A DNA stretch of 64,000 bases, from positions 1,364,001-1,428,000 of the forward strand of contig NZ_JAOPFX010000001.1 in NCBI RefSeq assembly GCF_025515205.1, read 5' to 3'. This document shows, piece after piece, positions 50,835 through 59,318 of this stretch. This DNA comes from Microbacterium fluvii (GTDB lineage Bacteria; Actinomycetota; Actinomycetes; Actinomycetales; Microbacteriaceae). The position numbers and the translations under genes were made by a program. Under the pieces are notes generated by a model. The model searched no databases. It was not told the origin of the DNA and saw nothing but the letters and a program-made list of their open reading frames with translations. Positions within the stretch are counted from its first letter, which is position 1. Each line of letters begins with the position of its first letter.

Positions 50835-52130
50835 GTGAGCACGCAGAGGGTATTCGTCGCGCGCCTGGCAGGGTGCACGGTCTTCGACCCCGCGGGCGAC
50901 CGGCTCGGCAAGGTCCGAGACGTCGTCGTCATCTACCGAAAAGACGATCCGCCCCGGGTGATCGGCCTCATCGTCGAGATCCCCGGGCGCCGCCATGTCT
51001 TCCTCTCGATCGGCCGCGTCACCTCCATCGCGACCGGTCAGGTCATCACCACCGGCCTGATCAACGTGCGCCGCTTCCAGCAGCGCGGCGGCGAGGTGCG
51101 CGTCATGGCGGAGCTCCTCGGCCGCAAGGTGTACTTCGCCGACGGCTCGGGGCACGCCGTCATCGAAGACGTCGCCATCGAGCGCAATCGCCTCGGCGAG
51201 TGGGACATCGGGCAGCTGTTCCTGCGCAAGCCCAAGACCAGCGCATCGCCGTTCGCGAAGGGCCCGACGACGTTCGCCGCGTGGTCCGACGTCGCCGAGC
51301 GGCAGAACCCCGGCGAAGCGCAGTCGGCCGAGCAGCTGGTCGCCAGCTACTCCGAGCTCAAGCCGGCAGACCTCGCCAACACGCTGCTCGACCTGCCAGA
51401 AGAGCGCCTCATCGAGGTGGCGGAGGAGCTGCCGGACGACCGGCTCGCCGACGCCCTCGAAGAGATGCCTGAGGACGAGCAGGTGCACATCCTCGAGGCG
51501 CTCGGCGACGAGCGCGCCGCCGACATCCTCGACCAGATGGAGCCCGACGACGCCGCCGACGTGCTCGCGCAGCTGCCGGAGGATCAGCGCGAGGAGCTGC
51601 TCGACCTCATGGAGCCCGAAGAGGCCGACGACGTGCGCGCACTCCTGAAGTACGGGCCCGACACGGCGGGCGGTCTCATGACCAGCGAGCCGATCGTGCT
51701 GTCGGCAGACGCCACGGTCGCCGAGGCGCTCGCTCTCATCCGCCGGCACGAGCTGCATCCGGCACTCGCCGCCGCGGTGTTCGTGACGCTCCCTCCCTAC
51801 GAGACGCCCACGGGCCGGCTCCTCGGCACCGTGCATTTCCAGCGGATGCTGCGCTACCCGCCCCATGAGCGACTCGGCGCGATCATCGACGACACCCTCG
51901 ACCCGGTGCCCGCGACCGCCTCTGCGGCCGAGGTCGCCCGACTGCTGGCGTCGTACAACCTCGTCTCGCTGCCGGTCGTCGACCCCGCCCACCGGCTCGT
52001 CGGCGCGGTGAGCGTCGACGACGTGCTCGACTACCTGCTGCCAGAGGACTGGCGCTCGCACGACCCTGAGCACGAGCAGGCGACCGCGCCGGCGGCCAAC
52101 GCACCCGCGGTCGGCGGGAGGAGGCGATGA
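50835..52130 (+). CDS. Soluble PRC-barrel / MgtE N-domain / CBS protein (no membrane part)
   Basis: 431 residues. PRC-barrel-like region at about 1-90 (VFDPAGDRLGKVRDVVVIYR), MgtE N-terminal superhelical domain about 165-270 with acidic repeats (EELPDDRLADALEEMPEDEQ), then a CBS pair about 275-400 (MTSEPIVLSADATVAEALAL; VSLPVVDPAHRLVGAVSVDD). MgtE channels have the same cytosolic Mg2+-sensing part but end in five membrane helices, which are absent here. Start codon GTG by the -10 hexamer. Overlaps the DUF1003 gene by ATGA. Confidence 0.9.
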   Translation: MSTQRVFVARLAGCTVFDPAGDRLGKVRDVVVIYRKDDPPRVIGLIVEIPGRRHVFLSIGRVTSIATGQVITTGLINVRRFQQRGGEVRVMAELLGRKVYFADGSGHAVIEDVAIERNRLGEWDIGQLFLRKPKTSASPFAKGPTTFAAWSDVAERQNPGEAQSAEQLVASYSELKPADLANTLLDLPEERLIEVAEELPDDRLADALEEMPEDEQVHILEALGDERAADILDQMEPDDAADVLAQLPEDQREELLDLMEPEEADDVRALLKYGPDTAGGLMTSEPIVLSADATVAEALALIRRHELHPALAAAVFVTLPPYETPTGRLLGTVHFQRMLRYPPHERLGAIIDDTLDPVPATASAAEVARLLASYNLVSLPVVDPAHRLVGAVSVDDVLDYLLPEDWRSHDPEHEQATAPAANAPAVGGRRR

Positions 52131-52657
52131 TGGCACGCGCGACCCGCCAGGTGGCACTGGATGCCCCCCGCGGGCGATCCGGCATGCTGCAGCGCACCCC
52201 GCAGCCTTCGCGCGACCGGTTCGGCCGCTTCACGGAGTGGATCGCCCGCGCCATGGGCACGCCGATGTTCCTGCTGCTGCTGACGCTGTTCTGTCTGCTG
52301 TGGATCGCGTGGAACACCCTCATGCCCGAATCGGTGCGCTTCGACTCTGCCGCCAACGGCTTCACGGCGCTGACCCTCATGCTCTCGCTGCAGGCATCGT
52401 ATGCCGCGCCCCTCATCCTGTTGGCGCAGAACCGTCAGGATGACCGCGACCGCGTGCAGATCGAGCAGGATCGCCAGCGCGCGGAGCGCAATCTCGCCGA
52501 CACCGAGTACCTCGCCCGAGAGATCGTCGCACTGCGCATGGCGCTCACCGACATCACCGATGCCGCCGTCACCCGCGACGTGCTGCGCTCAGAGCTGCGG
52601 GGCCTCGTCGAGCAGCTCGACGAGCGCGCCGCTGCCGACGACGACCGCACGCCGTGA
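52127..52657 (+). CDS. DUF1003 membrane protein
   Basis: 176 residues. DUF1003 core: two membrane helices at about 44-63 (GTPMFLLLLTLFCLLWIAWN) and 80-103 (ALTLMLSLQASYAAPLILLA), then NRQDDRDRVQIEQDRQRAER, a charged coiled-coil region typical of the family. Function unknown. Start overlaps the MgtE-like gene and the stop overlaps mrp (GTGA), so the three proteins are made together; it could be the membrane partner of the soluble MgtE-like sensor. Confidence 0.88.
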   Translation: MMARATRQVALDAPRGRSGMLQRTPQPSRDRFGRFTEWIARAMGTPMFLLLLTLFCLLWIAWNTLMPESVRFDSAANGFTALTLMLSLQASYAAPLILLAQNRQDDRDRVQIEQDRQRAERNLADTEYLAREIVALRMALTDITDAAVTRDVLRSELRGLVEQLDERAAADDDRTP

Positions 52658-53802
52658 CGCTCCTCGACGACGCGGTGCGACGGGCCGTCGGCGCCGTCGT
52701 GGACCCAGAGCTGCGTCGCAGCCTCGCCGACCTCGACATGCTGCGCGAGATCACGGTGACCGGCCGGACGGCACAGGTCGGCATCGCCCTGACCATCGTC
52801 GGGTGCCCGGCCGCCGACCGCATCTCGGCCGACGTGCGGGCCGCCGCTGCGGCCGTCGACGGGATCTCCGACGTCGACCTCCGCGTCGGGGTCATGACGC
52901 CGGACGAGCGGCGCGCTCTCACCGAGAAGCTCCGCGACGGCCGCCCGGCCCGCCAGATGCCCTTCGGCCCCGACTCGCTCACTCGCGTCGTGACCGTGAC
53001 CAGCGGCAAGGGCGGCGTCGGCAAATCGACGCTCACGGCGAACCTCGCCGTCGCCCTCGCCCGCCGCGGCCTGTCGGTGGGCCTCATCGACGCCGATGTG
53101 CACGGCTTCTCGATCCCGGGGCTCATGGGCCTCGTCGACGCGACCGGCGCGGTACCGCAGCCCACCCGCATCGACGACCTCATGATCCCGCCGATCGCCC
53201 ATGGCGTGAAGGTCATCTCGATCGGCATGTTCCTGCGCCGCGGCGACGCCGCCGGGCCGGTGGGCGCCGTCGCCTGGCGCGGGCCCATGCTCCACCGCAC
53301 CGTGCAGCAGTTCCTCACCGACGTCTGGTTCGGCGACCTCGACCTGCTGCTGATCGACATGCCGCCGGGCACCGGCGACATCGCGATCACGGTGGGACAG
53401 CTTCTGCCGCACTCCGAGGTGCTCGTGGTCACGACGCCCCAGGCCGCCGCATCCGACGTCGCCGTGCGCAGCGGGCTGCTGGCCCACCAGACGGGGCAGC
53501 GCGTGATCGGCGTGATCGAGAACATGGCGGCGATGACCCTGCCCGACGGCACGGTCGTCGATGTGTTCGGCAGCGGCGGAGGGGCCGCCGTGGCCGCAGC
53601 CCTCGGCGCCGACCGGCCCGTGCCGCTGCTGGCATCCGTGCCGCTGAGCCCCGCGTTGCGGGTCGCCGCCGACGCGGGCGAGCCGATCGTGACGCGTGCG
53701 CCGGAGGATGCCGCGGCCCACGCGATCGAGGAGGTGGCGGCCGCACTCGCGCGCGCTCCACGTGGGCTCAGCGGGCGCGCCCTGCCGGTGCGGCCGAGCT
53801 GA
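52654..53802 (+). CDS. mrp: Mrp/NBP35-type Fe-S carrier ATPase
   Basis: 382 residues. N-terminal MIP18-like domain (1-90), then a deviant Walker A TSGKGGVGKST (116-126), LIDADVHGFSIP, and LLIDMPPGTGDIAITV. The CxxC pair used by many Mrp/ApbC proteins is absent; the segment reads IENMAAMTLPDGTVVDVFG, as in other actinobacterial Mrp proteins. It loads or transfers iron-sulphur clusters. Stop abuts the tatB stop as TGATCA. Confidence 0.92.
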   Translation: MTLLDDAVRRAVGAVVDPELRRSLADLDMLREITVTGRTAQVGIALTIVGCPAADRISADVRAAAAAVDGISDVDLRVGVMTPDERRALTEKLRDGRPARQMPFGPDSLTRVVTVTSGKGGVGKSTLTANLAVALARRGLSVGLIDADVHGFSIPGLMGLVDATGAVPQPTRIDDLMIPPIAHGVKVISIGMFLRRGDAAGPVGAVAWRGPMLHRTVQQFLTDVWFGDLDLLLIDMPPGTGDIAITVGQLLPHSEVLVVTTPQAAASDVAVRSGLLAHQTGQRVIGVIENMAAMTLPDGTVVDVFGSGGGAAVAAALGADRPVPLLASVPLSPALRVAADAGEPIVTRAPEDAAAHAIEEVAAALARAPRGLSGRALPVRPS

Positions 53803-54177
53803 TCAGGTCGCTTCGGAGTCGAACGGCGGCACCTCACCGGGTGCGAGCGCGATCGGCGCCTTCTTCGTCGGCGCGGCGGGCGCGGTCGAGGTCGCCACGG
53901 CGGCGCCTGTGGCAATGGGAGCATCGTCCAGGAGCGCCTCGCGGATGATGCGCCGCGGGTCGTACTGACGGGGGTCGAGGCTGCGCCAGTCGACGTCGTC
54001 GAAGTCCTCGCCCATCTCGTCTTTGACCCTCGTCTTCGTGGACGAGAGGAAGTCGCGCACCCGGTGGGTCATGCGGGCAAGGCCCTCCGCATACCGCGGC
54101 AGGCGCTCTGGGCCGATGATGAGTGCGGCGATCACGCCGAGCAGCAGCAGCTTCTCGATGGTGATGCCGTTGAACAT
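53803..54177 (-). CDS. tatB: Twin-arginine translocase subunit TatB
   Basis: 124 residues. One N-terminal membrane helix with the Tat A/B hinge: ITIEKLLLLGVIAALIIGPE (5-24) then RLPRYAEGLARMTHRVRDFL, an amphipathic helix. The Ala/Pro-rich C-terminus is expected to be flexible. TatB binds signal peptides with TatC. ATG follows TAACCT by 6 nt (leaderless). Convergent with mrp. Confidence 0.9.
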   Translation of the reverse strand: MFNGITIEKLLLLGVIAALIIGPERLPRYAEGLARMTHRVRDFLSSTKTRVKDEMGEDFDDVDWRSLDPRQYDPRRIIREALLDDAPIATGAAVATSTAPAAPTKKAPIALAPGEVPPFDSEAT

Positions 54178-54183
54178 GGTCCC

Positions 54184-54189
54184 AGGTTA
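54184..54189 (-). promoter_or_regulatory. -10 element (TAACCT), leaderless promoter of tatB
   Basis: Minus strand; followed by GGGACC and the ATG at 54177. Confidence 0.5.
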
Positions 54190-54225
54190 CCGTCGCGCCT
54201 GCACCGCCCCGCGCCACGGCGCACC

Positions 54226-54231
54226 TAGGCT
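54226..54231 (+). promoter_or_regulatory. -10 element (TAGGCT) for the O-methyltransferase gene
   Basis: Predicted start near 54238, giving a leader of about 9 nt that is mostly the GGAGG ribosome site. Confidence 0.45.
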
Positions 54232-54246
54232 GTCAGCGGAGGAATC

Positions 54247-54882
54247 ATGGGCGAGTACGACGCGAACAACCGCTTCGCCGCTGAGGCGACGATCGAGCCG
54301 GACCACATCACCCGGGCTCGCGGTTTCGCCCTCGAGTTGGGCGTCGCTCCGGTGAGCGCCGCAGTGGGCGCCCAGTGCGCCGTGATCGCCGCCGCCTCGC
54401 AGGCGCTGAACATCGTCGAGATCGGCACCGGTGCCGGGGTGAGCGGCCTCTGGCTGCTGCACGGCTCGCCGCGGGCGACGCTCACGACGATCGACAAGGA
54501 GCCCGAGCACCTCGGGGCAGCCCGGCAGGCGTTCGCCGACGCGAAGATCCCGCCGGCACGCGCGCGCTTCATCACGGGGCGGGCCGCAGAGGTGCTCCCC
54601 CGCATGAACGAGGCCTCCTACGACATCGTGCTGATCGATGCCGACCCCGACGGCGTCATCGAGTACGTCGAGCACGGACTGCGGCTCGTGCGCGCGGGCG
54701 GCACGGTGCTGGTTCCGCGAGTGCTCGCCGGCGGCGCCGTGGCCGACCCGGTGCGACGCGACGCCGTGACCACCGCCTACCGCTCGCTCATCCAAGAGAC
54801 ACAGTCGTCCCCCGCTGTCGTCGGTGCTCTCTCCATCGTCGGCGAGGGACTGCTGCAGCTTGCGACGGTCGCGCGCGATTGA
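54247..54882 (+). CDS. SAM-dependent O-methyltransferase (catechol-OMT type)
   Basis: 211 residues, family 3 O-methyltransferase. SAM motif VEIGTGAGVSGLWLL (about 58-72), then LTTIDKEPEHLGAARQAF (about 80-97) and IVLIDADPDGVIEYVEHGL (about 130-148) with the metal-binding Asp residues. ATG has GGAGG 4 nt upstream. Substrate unknown. Followed by a perfect hairpin terminator. Confidence 0.9.
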   Translation: MGEYDANNRFAAEATIEPDHITRARGFALELGVAPVSAAVGAQCAVIAAASQALNIVEIGTGAGVSGLWLLHGSPRATLTTIDKEPEHLGAARQAFADAKIPPARARFITGRAAEVLPRMNEASYDIVLIDADPDGVIEYVEHGLRLVRAGGTVLVPRVLAGGAVADPVRRDAVTTAYRSLIQETQSSPAVVGALSIVGEGLLQLATVARD

Positions 54883-54894
54883 CCCCTGATACGA

Positions 54895-54926
54895 CGGAAC
54901 GGCCGGTCAGACGACCGGCCGTTCCG
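54895..54926. terminator. Bidirectional hairpin terminator
   Basis: Perfect 14-bp stem (CGGAACGGCCGGTC and complement) with loop AGAC, between the convergent O-methyltransferase and DUF3117 genes. Confidence 0.85.
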
Positions 54927-54943
54927 ATACGGATGCTGCAGGA

Positions 54944-55117
54944 TCAGGCTGCGCTGACGACCCCGCCCAGCACCTCGTAGAGTTCCTTCGCCTCGGCGTC
55001 GTTCACGGAGACGACCAGGCGCCCACCGCCCTCGAGCGGCACCCGCACGATGATGAGGCGGCCCTCCTTCACGGCCTCCATCGGACCGTCTCCGGTTCTC
55101 GGCTTCATGGCTGCCAT
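54944..55117 (-). CDS. DUF3117 protein (57 aa)
   Basis: 57 residues: MAAMKPRTGDGPMEAVKEGR, then LIIVRVPLEGGGRLVVSVND and an end AKELYEVLGGVVSAA. This is the short actinobacterial DUF3117 family, often annotated near tatB and O-methyltransferase genes; function unknown. ATG 55117 has AAAGGGAG 5 nt upstream. A possible -10 TAAACT lies about 35-40 nt upstream in an AT-richer patch (55141-55200), which otherwise holds nothing I can name. Confidence 0.9.
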   Translation of the reverse strand: MAAMKPRTGDGPMEAVKEGRLIIVRVPLEGGGRLVVSVNDAEAKELYEVLGGVVSAA

Positions 55118-55200
55118 CGCGGCTCCCTTTCGTCGTGGATGTGATTCACAAGTTTATCGTGAGGTCAGCACAAGAGGTGAATCGTCGGTAACCGAAACGC

Positions 55201-56409
55201 TCACGGGATCTGCCAATACGTGTTGCCGAGTGCATACATGTTGTAGATCCACCACCATTGACCGACCAGACACGCCGTCAGCACCCCCGCGCGCCACGTC
55301 CGCGACCGCGGCAGAGCGACCGCGCCCCACAGGGGCGAGAGCGGCACGAGAAGGCGGAAGATGCTGGACTGCGGGAAGAACACCGCGAGCAGATAGAGCA
55401 GATAGCTCGCGGCCCACAGGCGCAGATCGGATCCCAGTCGACGCACGTGCGGTTCGAACAGCAGCAGCGCGGCGATCCCGACCACCCCGACGATCAGCGC
55501 GACGTACCCGACCACCGCGGTCATCCCCCACGAGGTGAACCAGAACGCCGCCGCCTGCACGAACCCGTCGAACGGCACGAACGCGGGCTGCGCGTCGGCG
55601 ATCCAGTTGCGCCGCCAGGCGAGTTCGGTCGCGAGGTACGCGCCGGGGTCACCCGTGGCGATCCCCGCCAGCACCTGCCACGAGAAGCCCACCGCGACGG
55701 CGAGCAGCCCCGTCGCCACGATGTGCACGACATCGCGGACGGGCAGCGGATCGGTGCGCCGCTGGAACCACCGCACGATGCCGTGCAGCGCAAGGAGCAG
55801 GGCGAAGGCGAGCACCCCCGGCCGCGTGTAGCCCATCAGGGGAATCAGCAGATACAGCCACCCGTAGCGTCGCCGCAGCAGCGCCCACAGCGCCAGGAAG
55901 AGCCAGAGCAGGAACAGCGACTCCGCGTAGCCGACGTGGAACAGCGCCGCCAGCGGGCCGCACGCGAAGAAGACGGCGGCCCACGTGGCAGCCACCTCGC
56001 CGATGCGCTCGCTCAGCATCCGATACAGCACGTAGGTGGCGCCGAACCCGGCGGCCAGCGATACCACGACCGCGCCGGCCCCCCACGAGCCCATCACCGC
56101 ACCGACGAGTGCCGAGAGATATGCGTAGACGGGCATGAATGCCCACTGGTTCTCGGCGACGAGCCCCGAATCGGTCAGCGGCAGGTCGGACGGGTACCCG
56201 TTGACGGCCACGTACCAGTACCACTGCGCGTCCCATCGCAGCAGCAGCTGCCCGAGATCGGCCGGGTCGCCGCTGTTGTGCGCCGCCACCTGCGCGGCGA
56301 TCGCGAGCAGCGCGAACGTCACGACACGGGCCGCGACATAGATCAGGGCGATGCGCGCGAGCGGAGCGAGTCGCACCCCCGCCGTCGCGCGGCCGGTCAG
56401 CTCAGCCAC
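55201..56409 (-). CDS. PIG-V-like mannosyltransferase (membrane GT-C)
   Basis: 402 residues, ten or more membrane helices. Contains the GT-C/PIG-V signature LLRWDAQWYWYVAVNGYP (56-73) with RWD58-60 at the first loop, where the catalytic Asp of this fold normally lies. Relatives use polyprenyl-phosphate-mannose to mannosylate lipids or glycans outside the membrane. GTG start 13 nt inside the dapE 3' end. I chose it as the first start in frame that precedes the signature; the frame remains open upstream only as a shadow. Confidence 0.82.
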   Translation of the reverse strand: MAELTGRATAGVRLAPLARIALIYVAARVVTFALLAIAAQVAAHNSGDPADLGQLLLRWDAQWYWYVAVNGYPSDLPLTDSGLVAENQWAFMPVYAYLSALVGAVMGSWGAGAVVVSLAAGFGATYVLYRMLSERIGEVAATWAAVFFACGPLAALFHVGYAESLFLLWLFLALWALLRRRYGWLYLLIPLMGYTRPGVLAFALLLALHGIVRWFQRRTDPLPVRDVVHIVATGLLAVAVGFSWQVLAGIATGDPGAYLATELAWRRNWIADAQPAFVPFDGFVQAAAFWFTSWGMTAVVGYVALIVGVVGIAALLLFEPHVRRLGSDLRLWAASYLLYLLAVFFPQSSIFRLLVPLSPLWGAVALPRSRTWRAGVLTACLVGQWWWIYNMYALGNTYWQIP

Positions 56410-57467
56410 GCACGCAGGCCGTGCTCGACGGCCTCGATCTGCGCGAGGGGAACTCGCTCTTCGTCGTGGTGGGCGAGGTGCGGATCGCCGGGCCCGTAGT
56501 TGACGGCGGGCACGCCCATGGCCGAGAAGCGGGCGACGTCGGTCCAGCCGTACTTCGGCTGCGGCGTCGCGCCGACCGCGGCGACGAACTCCTGCGCGAG
56601 CGGCGCGTCGAGCCCGGGGCGCGCGCCTTCGGCCACGTCGACCACCTCGACCTCGAACCCCTCGAACACGTCGCGCACGTGCTGCTCGGCCTCTGCCGCG
56701 TCGCGGCTGGGCGCGAAGCGGTAGTTGACCTCGACTTCGCACGCGTCGGGGATGACGTTGCCGGCGATGCCGCCCGAGATCGCGACGGCATTGAGCCCCT
56801 CGCGGTAGTCCAGCCCGTCGACCGTCACGGTGCGGGGCCGGTAGTCGGCGAGCCTGCGCAGCACAGGGGCGGCCTTGTGGATGGCGTTCTCGCCGATCCA
56901 GGCCCGCGCGCTGTGCGCGCGCACGCCGTGAGTGCGCACGAAGGCGCGGAGGGTGCCGTTGCACCCGCCCTCGACCTCGCCGTTGGACGGCTCCCCGAGG
57001 ATCGCGAAGTCGGCCGCGAACAGGTCGGGTCGCGTCGCGGCGAGCAGCGTCAGGCCGTTGCGGGCGGAGTCGACCTCTTCGTGGTCGTACCAGAGCCACG
57101 TGATGTCGAGCCGGGGGTCGGCGAGCTCGGCGGCGAGCTTGAGCTGCACCGCCACTCCCGCCTTCATGTCGACCGTGCCCCGCCCCCAGAGGTAGGACTC
57201 CCCGTCGATCTCGATGTCGCGCGTGGGCACATTGCCGTTGATCGGCACGGTGTCGATGTGGCCGGCGATCGCGACCCGGGCGGGGCGCCCGAGCTGCGTG
57301 CGCGCGACGATCGTGTCGCCCTGGCGGAAGACCTCCAGGTGCGCGCACGCTGACACGGCGTCGAAGATCGCGTCGGCGAGCGTGGTCTCGTCGTCCGAGA
57401 CGCTCGGGATGTCGCAGATCGTACGGGTCAGATCGACAGAGGTCGCGGAGAGATCGAGCACCGGCAT
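56397..57467 (-). CDS. dapE: Succinyl-diaminopimelate desuccinylase
   Basis: 356 residues, M20 metallopeptidase fold. Metal ligands: AGHIDTVPING (His, about 69), WGRGTVDMKAG (Asp, about 98), DHEEVDS (Glu, about 130), GEPSNGEVEGG (Glu, about 160), and a final His in PGDPHLAHHDEE. It removes succinate from N-succinyl-LL-DAP in the lysine/peptidoglycan pathway. Divergent from dapD, 43 nt apart; both predicted leaderless. Confidence 0.94.
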   Translation of the reverse strand: MPVLDLSATSVDLTRTICDIPSVSDDETTLADAIFDAVSACAHLEVFRQGDTIVARTQLGRPARVAIAGHIDTVPINGNVPTRDIEIDGESYLWGRGTVDMKAGVAVQLKLAAELADPRLDITWLWYDHEEVDSARNGLTLLAATRPDLFAADFAILGEPSNGEVEGGCNGTLRAFVRTHGVRAHSARAWIGENAIHKAAPVLRRLADYRPRTVTVDGLDYREGLNAVAISGGIAGNVIPDACEVEVNYRFAPSRDAAEAEQHVRDVFEGFEVEVVDVAEGARPGLDAPLAQEFVAAVGATPQPKYGWTDVARFSAMGVPAVNYGPGDPHLAHHDEERVPLAQIEAVEHGLRAWLS

Positions 57468-57473
57468 CCCCCG

Positions 57474-57479
57474 ATTCTA
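57474..57479 (-). promoter_or_regulatory. -10 element (TAGAAT), leaderless promoter of dapE
   Basis: Minus strand; 6 nt before ATG 57467. Confidence 0.6.
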
Positions 57480-57498
57480 GCGAGGCGCCCACGGGCGA

Positions 57499-57504
57499 TA
57501 CCGT
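57499..57504 (+). promoter_or_regulatory. -10 element (TACCGT), leaderless promoter of dapD
   Basis: Followed by GGAGGG and ATG 57511. The GGAGGG touches the ATG, so it cannot work as a normal ribosome site. Confidence 0.5.
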
Positions 57505-57510
57505 GGAGGG

Positions 57511-58461
57511 ATGAGCGAACAGCGATGGATCTGGGGCGCAGGGCTTGCCACGCACGCCGCCGACGGCACGACCCTCGACGCCTGGTACCCCGCGGTGCAC
57601 ACGGGCCGCCTGCCCGACGACCCCGCCGAGCACCTCGGTCCGCTCGCCGGACTCGAGGGTCCCGACCCGCGCCGGGCGGTGACGGTCGAGACGGTCGTCG
57701 TCGAGATCGACCTCGACGAGGCCCCCGCTTCCACCCCCGATGCCTATCTGCGCCTGCACGCCCTGTCGCACCTGGTCGTGCGGCCCAACGAGGTGAACCT
57801 CGACGGCATCTTCGCGCATCTGCCGAACGTCGCGTGGACCAACGCCGGTCCCGTGCACCCCGCCGACCTCGAGCGCCTTCGGCCCCAGCTGCTGCGCGCC
57901 GGCATCCACGTGACCGGCCTCGACAAGTTCCCGCGGCTCCTCGACTATGTGACCCCGGCGGGCGTGCGCATCGCCGACGCCTCGCGCGTGCGCCTGGGCG
58001 CTCATCTGGCGCCGGGCACGACCGTGATGCACGAGGGCTTCGTCAACTTCAACGCCGGCACCCTCGGCGCCTCGATGGTCGAGGGCCGCATCTCGCAGGG
58101 CGTCGTGGTGGGCGACGGCAGCGATATCGGCGGCGGCGCATCGATCATGGGCACGCTCTCGGGGGGCGGCGCGCACCGGGTGTCGATCGGCGCCAGGACG
58201 CTCCTGGGTGCCAATGCGGGCATCGGCATCTCGCTCGGCGACGACTGCGTCGTCGAGGCGGGACTCTACGTCACGGCGGGCACGAAGATCGTGCTCGCCG
58301 GCGAGGCGCCGACGGCGGACGGCAGCAGGCCCGTCGTCAAGGGCGCCGCGCTCTCCGGAGCCTCCGGCATCCTCTTCCGCCGCAACTCGCTCACCGGCGC
58401 GGTGGAGGCCGTGCAGCGGACGGGCGTGGGCGTCACCCTCAACGCGGCCCTGCACGCCTGA
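57511..58461 (+). CDS. dapD: Tetrahydrodipicolinate N-succinyltransferase, actinobacterial type
   Basis: 316 residues. The N-terminal half is alpha/beta; residues about 160-280 form a left-handed beta-helix of hexapeptide repeats ([40 protein letters not shown]). Residues [20 protein letters not shown] are the active-site region of actinobacterial DapD. It adds succinate to tetrahydrodipicolinate. Divergent from dapE, so two steps of the succinylase branch share one intergenic region. Confidence 0.94.
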   Translation: MSEQRWIWGAGLATHAADGTTLDAWYPAVHTGRLPDDPAEHLGPLAGLEGPDPRRAVTVETVVVEIDLDEAPASTPDAYLRLHALSHLVVRPNEVNLDGIFAHLPNVAWTNAGPVHPADLERLRPQLLRAGIHVTGLDKFPRLLDYVTPAGVRIADASRVRLGAHLAPGTTVMHEGFVNFNAGTLGASMVEGRISQGVVVGDGSDIGGGASIMGTLSGGGAHRVSIGARTLLGANAGIGISLGDDCVVEAGLYVTAGTKIVLAGEAPTADGSRPVVKGAALSGASGILFRRNSLTGAVEAVQRTGVGVTLNAALHA

Positions 58462-58481
58462 CGCGCGACGACGCGAGGCTC

Positions 58482-58487
58482 TAGAGT
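58482..58487 (+). promoter_or_regulatory. -10 element (TAGAGT), leaderless promoter of ppk2
   Basis: 6 nt before ATG 58494. Confidence 0.5.
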
Positions 58488-58493
58488 CGGGCC

Positions 58494-59312
58494 ATGACCA
58501 AGCGTCTGTCGAAGGACATCTACGAGCGGGAGCTCTCCGCCCTGCAGGCGAAGCTCGTCGACATGCAGGCGTGGGTGCAGGCCACCGGCGCCCGCATCGT
58601 CATCATCTTCGAGGGCAGAGATGCCGCAGGCAAGGGCTCGACGATCAAGCGCGTGTCGGAGTACCTCAACCCCCGCGTGACGCGGATCGTGGCCCTTCCC
58701 ACCCCCACCGAGCGCGAGCGGAGCCAGTGGTACTTCCAGCGCTACATCCAGCACCTGCCCGCGGCGGGCGAGATCGTGCTCATGGACCGCTCGTGGTACA
58801 ACCGCGCGGGGGTCGAACACGTGATGGGCTATTGCACCAACGCGCAGTACCACCGGTTCCTCCACCAGGCGCCCATCTTCGAGCGGATGCTGGTCGAAGA
58901 CGGCATCCTGCTGCTGAAGTACTGGTTCAGCGTCTCGGACACCGAGCAGGAGCGCCGCTTCCGCTCGCGCGCCGAAGACCCGATGCGCCGGTGGAAGCTG
59001 AGCCCCAACGACGTGCTGTCGATCACCAAGTGGGAGGACTACTCCCGCGCGAAGGACGCCATGTTCGTGCACACCGACATCCCGGAGGCGCCGTGGTGGG
59101 AGGTGCCCAGCGACGACAAGCGCCGCAGCCGCATCAACATGATCGCGCACCTGCTCTCGCGCGTGCCGTTCCAGATGGTCGAGCGCGAGGAGGTCGTCAT
59201 TCCGCCGCGCCCCGAATCGGGCGGCTACGAGCGCCCGCCGCGCAACCTCGACGGCTATGTGCCCGACTACGCGGCGACGCTCACCCACCGCACGCCGGCC
59301 GCCGACGAGTGA
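58494..59312 (+). CDS. ppk2: Polyphosphate kinase 2 (single-domain)
   Basis: 272 residues, one PPK2 domain. Walker A FEGRDAAGKGSTIKR (39-53), lid/catalytic region LPTPTERERSQWYFQRY (about 69-85), Walker B IVLMDRSWYNRAGVE (about 95-109) and RRWKLSPNDV later. PPK2 transfers phosphate between polyphosphate and nucleoside mono- or diphosphates; the single domain and length fit the class that acts on diphosphates, but this is inference. Confidence 0.93.
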   Translation: MTKRLSKDIYERELSALQAKLVDMQAWVQATGARIVIIFEGRDAAGKGSTIKRVSEYLNPRVTRIVALPTPTERERSQWYFQRYIQHLPAAGEIVLMDRSWYNRAGVEHVMGYCTNAQYHRFLHQAPIFERMLVEDGILLLKYWFSVSDTEQERRFRSRAEDPMRRWKLSPNDVLSITKWEDYSRAKDAMFVHTDIPEAPWWEVPSDDKRRSRINMIAHLLSRVPFQMVEREEVVIPPRPESGGYERPPRNLDGYVPDYAATLTHRTPAADE

Positions 59313-59318
59313 GCCGGC

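Noticed and set aside
55143..55184. Inverted repeat GATTCAC...GTGAATC in the AT-richer patch upstream of DUF3117
   Set aside because: Only 7 bp per arm with 28 nt between; not enough to call a site, and no matching regulator is in the window.
55201..58455. 1084-codon minus-strand frame spanning the mannosyltransferase, dapE and dapD
   Set aside because: It is a real gene only up to 56409; beyond that the sequence is the shadow of dapE and dapD.
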